NCBI GenBank assembly: GCA_023664485.1
Contig: JAMPFK010000002.1
Span: 124,001-188,000 of the forward strand
DNA: 64,000 bases
DNA from: Bacteroides fragilis
Lineage (GTDB): Bacteria; Bacillota; Clostridia; Lachnospirales; Lachnospiraceae
Direction: 5' to 3'
The notes under the pieces were generated by a model. It had not been told where the DNA came from, did not search any database, and was given only the letters and a program-made list of their open reading frames with translations. The position numbers and the translations under genes are program-made. Position 1 is the stretch's first letter. Each line of letters opens with the position of its first letter. This document shows positions 57,927 to 64,000 of this stretch, piece after piece.

Positions 57927-59369
57927 ATGCGTCTGGATAAATTTTTATGCGATTTACAGTACGGCACGAGGAGCAATATCAGGAAAGATATCAGGAGCGG
58001 TCTTGTTTCCGTTAACGGCGCGGTCATCCGTCAGAATGATTATCAGGTGAAGGAAGGACAGGACGGGATATGTTACCGCGGTGTCCCCTGCGCTTACCGG
58101 AAATATGTCTATTATATGATGTATAAACCGGCGGGAACTGTTTCCGCCACAGAAGATAAAAAGGAGCGCACTGTCCTTTCTCTGTTAAAAGATACGGGGC
58201 GCGGCGGCCTGTTTCCGGTAGGCCGGCTGGATAAGGATGCGGAAGGGCTGCTGCTCATCACGAACGACGGCCCGCTTGCCCATGCGCTGCTCTCGCCCGG
58301 CAGGCATGTGGAGAAGGTCTATGAATGCACGCTTGCGAAAGCCTTTACGAAGGAACAGAAACAGGCGCTGGAACAGGGCGTGGACATCGGGGAAAAGAGG
58401 CGGACGCTGCCGGCGAAAGCCGATATGCTGGAAGAAAAGAAAATTGCGCTGACGATTACGGAAGGAAAGTTCCATCAGGTAAAGCGGATGGTAAAGGCGG
58501 CCGGCAACGAGGTGTTGTATCTGAAAAGAGTCCGCATGGGAGCGCTGTCCCTCGATACGGGGCTTGGGCCGGGAGAATACCGGGAACTGACAGAAGAAGA
58601 AGTGAACATACTGAAAACGCGGGAAATACAGGAAGAATGTAAGAAAAAAGAGCCGGGAGATCCCGCTCTGTCATTGGAAAGCGTGGATGCGGTCATTTTC
58701 GACCTGGACGGATCGCTCGTCGATTCCATGTGGGTGTGGAAAGAAGTCGATATCGAATATCTTGGCCGGTTCGGCATCGAACCGCCGGCCGATCTGAATC
58801 GCCTCATCGGAGGGCGCAGCTTTCATGAAACAGCCGTTTATATGAAAGAATTGTTCCGGCTTCCCGATGACCCGGAGCAGATCAAAGCCGACTGGAACCG
58901 GATGGCCTGGGATAAATACAGCAGGGAGGTCCCGTTAAAGGAAGGCGCCGGGGAATTGATAGAGTTTTGTGTTCAAAGGGGAATCAAACTCGGTATCGCC
59001 ACCAGCAATTCCAGAGAGCTCGTGGAAAATGTCATCGCCGCGCACGGGTTACAGGATCATTTCGGCTGCATTATGACGAGCCGCGAGATTACGAAGGGAA
59101 AGCCGGCGCCGGATATTTATCTGGCGGCGGCGGAGGCGCTCGGTGTGGAACCGGCGCGCTGTCTCGTGTTCGAGGATATCGTGCACGGCATTCTGGCGGG
59201 AAAAGCGGCGGGCATGAAGGTATGCGCCGTTTACGATGAGGCCGCCGCAGCGCAGGAGGAAGAAAAAAGAAAGCTGGCGGATTACTATATTCACGATTTT
59301 AAGGAGCTGATACAGGAGGATGGGATTTTTACCGATATCGAAAGCGGATATGCAGCGGGAGGGAATTGA
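57927..59369 (+). CDS. Fusion: RsuA-family pseudouridine synthase + HAD hydrolase
   Basis: 480 residues, one frame. Residues 1-235 form a small S4 domain (RLDKFLCDLQYGTRSNIRKDIRSGLVSVNG) and an RsuA/RluB/E/F catalytic core: GRLDKDAEGLLLITNDGPLAH with catalytic Asp102, then KFHQVKRMVKAAGNEVLYLKRVRMG. Residues about 253-470 are a HAD phosphatase of the beta-phosphoglucomutase-like group: VIFDLDGSLVDSM (Asp259, Asp261), GIATSNSREL, KGKPAPDIYLAAAEALG, LVFEDIVHGILAGKAAGM. The 20-residue link (REIQEECKKKEPGDPALSLE) has no stop. The synthase probably targets 16S rRNA U516-like sites; the HAD substrate is unknown. ATG 57927 has GGAAGAAGG upstream. It overlaps the YgiQ gene by 50 bp. Confidence 0.88.
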   Translation: MRLDKFLCDLQYGTRSNIRKDIRSGLVSVNGAVIRQNDYQVKEGQDGICYRGVPCAYRKYVYYMMYKPAGTVSATEDKKERTVLSLLKDTGRGGLFPVGRLDKDAEGLLLITNDGPLAHALLSPGRHVEKVYECTLAKAFTKEQKQALEQGVDIGEKRRTLPAKADMLEEKKIALTITEGKFHQVKRMVKAAGNEVLYLKRVRMGALSLDTGLGPGEYRELTEEEVNILKTREIQEECKKKEPGDPALSLESVDAVIFDLDGSLVDSMWVWKEVDIEYLGRFGIEPPADLNRLIGGRSFHETAVYMKELFRLPDDPEQIKADWNRMAWDKYSREVPLKEGAGELIEFCVQRGIKLGIATSNSRELVENVIAAHGLQDHFGCIMTSREITKGKPAPDIYLAAAEALGVEPARCLVFEDIVHGILAGKAAGMKVCAVYDEAAAAQEEEKRKLADYYIHDFKELIQEDGIFTDIESGYAAGGN

Positions 59370-61230
59370 ACAGCTCGATTTTGTCTATGTCACAGGGGAT
59401 GCCTATGTGGATCATCCTTCTTTCGGACATGCTATTATCAGCAGGCTTCTGGAGGCGCACGGCTACCGCGTCGGCATCGTTTCCCAGCCGGACTGGAAGG
59501 ACGATGCCAGCATTTCCGTGCTCGGAAAGCCGAGACTCGGTTTCCTGGTTTCGGCGGGCAATATGGATTCCATGGTCAATCACTATTATGTTTCCGGAAA
59601 GCACAGGCCAGGCGATGCCTATACGCCGGGCGGGAAGGCTTTTAAACGGCCCGATTATGCGGCGGTCGTCTATGGCAATCTGATCCGCAGAAGCTATAAA
59701 GATGTTCCCATCATCCTTGGCGGCATCGAAGCGAGCCTGCGCCGGATGGCGCATTACGATTACTGGTCCGGTAAATTGAAGCGCTCGGTCTTATTGGATT
59801 CCCAGGCGGACATCCTGTCTTATGGGATGGGCGAGAAGTCCATCGTTGAGATCGCGGATGCGCTGGACGCCGGAATCGCGGTAAAGGATATCACCTTTGT
59901 AAAAGGGACTGTCTATAAGACGAGAGAGCTCTCCGGCATATATGACGCCATTACGCTGCCTTCCTATGAGGAAATGCAGGCGGCGCCGGAGCGGTATGCG
60001 GATAGTTTTGCGATCCAGTATCGAAATACCGACCCCTTTACCGGCAGGACGCTGACGGAAGAATATCCGCATCGGGTCTATGTGGTACAGAATCCGCCGC
60101 AGGAGCCGCTGACGACGGCGGAAATGGACGCGGTCTACGAGCTGCCCTATATGCGTACTTACCATCCGTCTTATGAGGAAAAAGGCGGCGTCCCGGCGGT
60201 TGCGGAGATACGTTTTTCGCTGGTCAGCAGCCGGGGATGCTTCGGCGGATGCAGCTTTTGCGCCCTGACCTTTCATCAGGGGCGGATCATACAGGCGAGA
60301 AGCCATGCGTCCATCCTGAAAGAAGCGGAGATGCTTATAAAGGAGCCGGATTTTAAAGGCTATATCCATGATGTGGGCGGCCCGACGGCGAATTTCAGGC
60401 ATCCTTCCTGTGAGAAACAGCTGACGCGGGGCGTCTGCCGGGACAGACAGTGCCTCTTTCCGAAACCCTGCCCGAATCTGCGGGCTGACCATTCGGATTA
60501 TCTTTCGCTGCTTCGGAAGCTGCGGGCGCTGCCCGGCGTCAAAAAGGTCTTTATCCGTTCCGGCATCCGTTTCGACTATCTTCTGGCGGATAAGGATGAT
60601 ACGTTTTTCAGAGAGCTGGTGGAGCATCATGTGAGCGGGCAGTTGAAGGTGGCGCCGGAGCATATTTCCGACGCGGTGCTTTTCGAAATGGGAAAGCCCA
60701 AAAGAGCGATTTATGAGCAATTTGTACGAAAGTATGATAAAATAAATGAACGGCTTGGGAAAAAACAGTTCCTCGTTCCCTATCTGATGTCCTCCCATCC
60801 GGGTTCGACGCTGAAGGAAGCGGTGGAGCTGGCAGAGTATCTGCGGGATCTGGGATATATGCCGGAGCAGGTGCAGGATTTCTATCCGACGCCTTCGACG
60901 ATATCCACAGTCATGTATTATACGGGTATCGATCCGAGGAACGGCCGTCAGGTCTGTGTCTGCCGGAATCCGCACGAAAAACTGTTGCAGCGGGCGCTCA
61001 TTCAGTACCGCAATCCCTCCAATTATGAGCTTGTGCGGGAAGCGCTCGTCAGAGCCGGAAGAGAAGATCTGATCGGTTTTTCCGATAAATGCCTGATAAA
61101 GCCGGCGAAGGGACAGGCACGGGAATCACGGGAAGGAGAACGGGCAGGAGAGGAAAAGGTTCTGAATCACAGGAGAAGAACGAAGGGGAAAACGATTCGG
61201 AATGTACATAAGCGTAAGAACGGTTCATGA
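59320..61230 (+). CDS. YgiQ family radical SAM protein
   Basis: 636 residues of the UPF0313 family. The N-terminal B12-like domain is GFLPISKADMQREGIEQLDFVYVTGDAYVDHPSFGHAII...GYRVGIVSQPDW. The radical SAM cysteines are C307-x3-C311-x2-C314 (SSRGCFGGCSFC), with later DVGGPTANF and CVC. The C-terminus is basic and disordered. Reaction unknown for the family. ATG 59320 is the first possible start (an in-frame stop lies four codons upstream) and is needed for the conserved N-terminus. Oddly, AGGAGG touches it with no spacer, so AAGGAG (59301-59306) may be used. Confidence 0.88.
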   Translation: MGFLPISKADMQREGIEQLDFVYVTGDAYVDHPSFGHAIISRLLEAHGYRVGIVSQPDWKDDASISVLGKPRLGFLVSAGNMDSMVNHYYVSGKHRPGDAYTPGGKAFKRPDYAAVVYGNLIRRSYKDVPIILGGIEASLRRMAHYDYWSGKLKRSVLLDSQADILSYGMGEKSIVEIADALDAGIAVKDITFVKGTVYKTRELSGIYDAITLPSYEEMQAAPERYADSFAIQYRNTDPFTGRTLTEEYPHRVYVVQNPPQEPLTTAEMDAVYELPYMRTYHPSYEEKGGVPAVAEIRFSLVSSRGCFGGCSFCALTFHQGRIIQARSHASILKEAEMLIKEPDFKGYIHDVGGPTANFRHPSCEKQLTRGVCRDRQCLFPKPCPNLRADHSDYLSLLRKLRALPGVKKVFIRSGIRFDYLLADKDDTFFRELVEHHVSGQLKVAPEHISDAVLFEMGKPKRAIYEQFVRKYDKINERLGKKQFLVPYLMSSHPGSTLKEAVELAEYLRDLGYMPEQVQDFYPTPSTISTVMYYTGIDPRNGRQVCVCRNPHEKLLQRALIQYRNPSNYELVREALVRAGREDLIGFSDKCLIKPAKGQARESREGERAGEEKVLNHRRRTKGKTIRNVHKRKNGS

Positions 61231-61270
61231 AACAGTATGAAAAGGGTTTGCAGGAAGGGAGAGGATTTGC

Positions 61271-62053
61271 ATGAATATCGCGATTATTACGGGGGCATCT
61301 TCCGGAATGGGGAAGGAATTTGCCAGACAGCTTGCGGGAAGCCTGACGAAAACGGATGAGATCTGGCTGCTCGCGAGGAGAAGGGGGCCGCTTGAGCGGC
61401 TTGCGCTGGAATTGACCAAAGAAGTCAAGGAAATGGCGGAAGCAGACGAGCCGCACCATGAGAAAACGATCAAAGTCAGAACGATCGCCATCGATATCAC
61501 GGATGAGAAAAAGCTTTCGCGGTTCGCGGAAGTACTGATGATACGAAACGCCGGTATTTCCGTGCTCGTAAACTGTGCCGGAACGGGAATTTACGGCGAA
61601 TTCGAGAAACAGAGCCGGGACGAGGTGACAGAAACGGTACGGCTGAACGTACTCGCTTTAACACAGATGACAAAATTCTGCCTGCCTTATATGAAAAGCG
61701 GCAGTAAGATCATACAGGTCGCTTCCGGCTCCGCCTTTCTGCCGCAGGCTGATTTTGCGGTTTATGCGGCGTCTAAAGCTTATGTTTACTCCTTCGGCAG
61801 GGCGCTTGGCAAAGAATTAAAGGAAAAGGGCATTTTTGTAACCGTTGTCTGTCCGGGCCCTGTCGCGACGCCGTTCCTGAATCATGCTTACGGAAGATAC
61901 GGAGAGATGAGTTTCCTGAAAAAGCTGACGACGGCGAAGCCGGAAAAAGTGGCGCAAAAAGCTTTAAGGGACTGTAAATGCGGGAAAACAGTATCGGTCT
62001 ACGGTATACCGATGAAGCTGCTGTATGGGCTGACAAGAGGGTTGATTCGATGA
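61271..62053 (+). CDS. SDR-family NAD(P)-dependent oxidoreductase
   Basis: 260 residues, classical short-chain dehydrogenase: cofactor motif IAIITGASSGMGKEF, NCAGTGIYG, catalytic Ser in QVASGSAFLP and YAASKAYVYSF (Tyr-x3-Lys), then CPGPVATPF. Substrate unknown. A C-terminal hydrophobic stretch (GIPMKLLYGLTRGLI) suggests membrane contact, as in some lipid-related SDRs. The stop overlaps the next start (ATGA). Confidence 0.9.
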   Translation: MNIAIITGASSGMGKEFARQLAGSLTKTDEIWLLARRRGPLERLALELTKEVKEMAEADEPHHEKTIKVRTIAIDITDEKKLSRFAEVLMIRNAGISVLVNCAGTGIYGEFEKQSRDEVTETVRLNVLALTQMTKFCLPYMKSGSKIIQVASGSAFLPQADFAVYAASKAYVYSFGRALGKELKEKGIFVTVVCPGPVATPFLNHAYGRYGEMSFLKKLTTAKPEKVAQKALRDCKCGKTVSVYGIPMKLLYGLTRGLIR

Positions 62054-62628
62054 AAAAGAGAGTGCAAAAGGGCAGTTATGGCTATATCTCCTGTCAGAAA
62101 AAGATATCCGCCGCGCGGACCGTCCTTTTTTTCGCCCTGTCGCTCGCGGTATACGGTATCGGCATCTATTCCACCGGCAGCAATCAGAATCTGCTGACTG
62201 TCGTTGCGGTGCTCGGCTGTCTGCCGTCCTGCAAGAGCGCGGTCAATGCGGTCATGTTCTTCCGGGCCGAGGGGTGCAGTCAGGCGGCCTTTGAGAAAAT
62301 TTCCAAAGCAACCGCTTATGATACGGAACTTACCGGCTTTTATGACATGTATTTCACTTCCTATAAAAAGAATTTTCCGCTCAGCCATATGGTATTGAAA
62401 GGAAATGTCATATGCGGCTATACGGAAAGCGGGAAATGCGACTGCAGGGCCGGCGAACAGCACCTGGAACAGATGCTGGTACAGGACGGCTACAAGCATA
62501 TGACGGTCAAAATTTTCGATAATCTCGATAAATATATAGACCGACTCGGTCAATTGTCAAGGCTGGAGGCGGAAGAGAACAGGAACCGTGAGGGAATGAT
62601 CCGGATGTTCTATTCCATCTCATTGTAG
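62050..62628 (+). CDS. Unrecognised small membrane protein
   Basis: 192 residues from ATG 62050. A basic N-terminus (MKKRVQKGSYGYISCQKK) is followed by two adjacent helices (about 22-40 and 45-62, TVLFFALSLAVYGIGIYST / LLTVVAVLGCLPSCKSAVN), then a soluble domain of about 125 residues with CDCRAGEQHLEQMLVQDGY. The 4-bp overlap with the SDR gene means coupled translation. I do not recognise a family. It is probably conserved, given the clear operon placement. Confidence 0.7.
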   Translation: MKKRVQKGSYGYISCQKKISAARTVLFFALSLAVYGIGIYSTGSNQNLLTVVAVLGCLPSCKSAVNAVMFFRAEGCSQAAFEKISKATAYDTELTGFYDMYFTSYKKNFPLSHMVLKGNVICGYTESGKCDCRAGEQHLEQMLVQDGYKHMTVKIFDNLDKYIDRLGQLSRLEAEENRNREGMIRMFYSISL

Positions 62629-62666
62629 GCGGGACCTTTAGCCGCAGGCGGACAGGGCAGGGAAAA

Positions 62667-63635
62667 ATGATGTATCAGAGAACGATTACGGAGCGGGAAG
62701 CGGGACAGCGGTTCGATAAATATCTGCGCAAGCTGTTCCCGGAGGCGGGAAGCGGCTTTTTGTATAAAATGCTGCGGAAAAAAAATATCGTATTGAATCA
62801 GAAGAAGGCCGACGGAAGCGAAAAGCTTCTCTGCGGCGACGTAGTCGCCGTCTATTTTGCGCAGGAGACGCTGCAAAAATTCATGGGAGAGCAGCCCGTC
62901 CTGCCCCCGCAGAGCGGAATCGCAGATATCGCCGTCCTGTATGAGAACGAACATCTTCTGCTGGCGGATAAACCTGCGGGCGTCCTGACGCAGAAGGCGG
63001 CCGGGAAGGATGTTTCTTTGAACGAATGGCTCATAGATTATCTGCTCGCCAAAAGAGAGATAACGCAGGAAGATCTGCAGACTTTCCGTCCTTCCGCCTG
63101 CAACAGGCTGGACAGGAATACGAGCGGCATCGTGCTCTGTGCCAAATCCGTGGCAGGAGCCCAGATGCTTTCCGGGGTTCTGAGAACGCGAAGCCTGCAT
63201 AAATATTACAGGCTCTATGTCAAAGGAAGTCTGACGAAAGAGCAGACGATTGAAGGCTTTCTTCTGAAAGATAAAAAAAGCAATAAAGTGAAGATTTCCC
63301 ATACGGAAGAGGGCGGCGAAAAGGATTCCTTTATTCGGACAAGATATATACCGGTCCGGCAGGAAAAGGATAAGACGCTGCTGGACGTGGAACTGATCAC
63401 CGGGAAACCCCATCAGATACGGGCGCATCTTGCAGACATCGGGCATCCGCTTCTTGGCGATTATAAATACGGCGACAGGGCCTGGAACGACGAATACCGC
63501 AGGCAGTATTCTGTGAAACATCAGATCCTTCATGCGTATAAGGTCGTCTTTCCGCGTCTGGAAGAGCCTTTTGGAGATGTCAGCGAAAGGAGCTTTTATG
63601 CGCCGTTCCCGGAGATTTTTGAAAAAATCAGATGA
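62667..63635 (+). CDS. RluA-family 23S rRNA pseudouridine synthase
   Basis: 322 residues. The N-terminal S4 domain (ITEREAGQRFDKYLRKLFPEAGSGFLYKMLRKKNIVLNQKK) is followed by the catalytic core LLADKPAGVLTQKAAG, CNRLDRNTSGIVLCAKS (catalytic Asp in RLD) and TGKPHQIRAHLADIGHPLLGDYKYGD. The usual HRLD appears as NRLD, as seen in clostridial RluC/D-like enzymes. The target uridines cannot be named from sequence. The upstream gap contains GCAGGGAAAA as a weak ribosome binding site. Confidence 0.88.
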   Translation: MMYQRTITEREAGQRFDKYLRKLFPEAGSGFLYKMLRKKNIVLNQKKADGSEKLLCGDVVAVYFAQETLQKFMGEQPVLPPQSGIADIAVLYENEHLLLADKPAGVLTQKAAGKDVSLNEWLIDYLLAKREITQEDLQTFRPSACNRLDRNTSGIVLCAKSVAGAQMLSGVLRTRSLHKYYRLYVKGSLTKEQTIEGFLLKDKKSNKVKISHTEEGGEKDSFIRTRYIPVRQEKDKTLLDVELITGKPHQIRAHLADIGHPLLGDYKYGDRAWNDEYRRQYSVKHQILHAYKVVFPRLEEPFGDVSERSFYAPFPEIFEKIR

Positions 63636-63674
63636 GCGGCGTTATCGATAAATCTGCAGCTGCATGGAGGTCAT

Positions 63675-64000
63675 ATGGCAACTTGGAATTCCAGAGGGCT
63701 TCGCGGTTCTACCCTGGAAGATCTGATCAACCGCACCAATGAAAAATATCTGGAAAACGGTCTGGCGCTTATCCAGAAGATACCGACGCCGATTACGCCG
63801 ATCAACATTGATAAACAGAGCAGACACATTACGCTCGCTTATTTCGGGCAGAAAAGCACCGTCGATTATATCGGCGCCGTACAGGGGATTCCGGTCTGTT
63901 TCGATGCGAAGGAATGCGCCTCGGACACGTTCGCGCTCCAGAATATCCACGACCATCAGGTGGCCTTTATGGAACGGTTCGAACGCCAGAAAGGAATCGC
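63675..64000 (+). CDS. recU: Holliday junction resolvase RecU, 5' part
   Basis: First 108 residues; the gene continues past the window edge. MATWNSRGLRGSTLEDLINRTNEKYLENGLALIQKIPTPITPINIDK, then KSTVDYIGAVQGIPVCFDAKEC and NIHDHQVAFMERF, match RecU, including the acidic metal-binding residues (Glu in LED, Asp in TVDY, Asp/Lys in FDAKE). RecU cuts Holliday junctions in Firmicutes and is often next to ponA. ATGGAGGT is the ribosome binding site. Confidence 0.92.
   Translation, partial: MATWNSRGLRGSTLEDLINRTNEKYLENGLALIQKIPTPITPINIDKQSRHITLAYFGQKSTVDYIGAVQGIPVCFDAKECASDTFALQNIHDHQVAFMERFERQKGI

Overview
The window looks like a chromosome segment of an anaerobic, spore-forming Clostridia, most likely of the Lachnospiraceae. 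This is inferred from gene content and order; no rRNA, tRNA, CRISPR array, transposase or phage gene was seen. Supporting signs are the sporulation cluster yqfC-yqfD-phoH-(yqfF slot)-ybeY, the rsmD-coaD-ylbJ order shared with Bacillus, a SpoVB/MurJ-like flippase, an [FeFe] hydrogenase, an NfnAB-type transhydrogenase and strong AGGAGG-type ribosome binding sites. Nearly all genes lie on the + strand. Only a multi-pass membrane protein (2896-4656), a GGDEF protein (47116-48225) and ylbJ (56844-57869) are on the - strand.

Layout. 1-1564: end of nfnA, then nfnB. 1734-7368: MORN-type surface protein, DUF6020-like membrane protein, zinc-ribbon membrane protein, rlmH and pyrimidine nucleoside phosphorylase. 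7371-15564: sporulation/ribosome-maturation cluster (yqfC, yqfD, phoH, a shortened and apparently dead PgpH-like protein, ybeY), a flippase, a BofC-like protein and a BaiN-like flavoprotein. 15583-20229: COG2509-type FAD protein, proB, a DUF896 protein and a fusion of 5-formyl-THF cyclo-ligase with ProA. 20351-22401: chemotaxis receptor and a small partner. 22530-26203: a repeat-bearing leader, then a NuoF/GltD-type flavoprotein coupled to a [FeFe] hydrogenase. 26302-29328: lipoprotein and short MetH. 29401-37188: branched-chain amino acid genes ilvB, ilvN, (ktrB, ktrA), ilvH, ilvC, leuC, leuD.

37189-44700 is the accessory part. It starts with a cluster of hairpins, then a tightly overlapping three-gene operon that I do not recognise: a polytopic membrane protein, a protein with three similar strand motifs, and a protein carrying HExxH plus a downstream ExxAD. 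This is the best candidate for an undescribed system. It is followed by a 67-aa gene under three direct repeats and a hairpin, a winged-helix regulator preceded by roughly 21-bp-phased TTCATAAATGAA palindromes, a probable frameshifted gene remnant sharing a duplicated 25-bp leader with the next gene, and a Ser/Gly-rich secreted protein.

44725-49230 holds c-di-GMP-related genes (a degenerate EAL-HDOD protein and a membrane GGDEF protein), a lineage-specific protein and a PD-(D/E)XK-like/winged-helix protein. 49239-53618: duplicated promoter region and a type IIA topoisomerase pair. 53667-64000: rsmD, coaD, a coiled-coil protein, a membrane-anchored amidase, ylbJ, a pseudouridine synthase-HAD fusion, a YgiQ radical SAM protein, an SDR, a small membrane protein, an RluA-family synthase and the start of recU.

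Recurring oddities are two enzyme fusions, several genes whose best -10 lies only 2-9 bp before the ATG with no Shine-Dalgarno (possible leaderless genes), and two leaders with direct repeats 76-79 bp apart.
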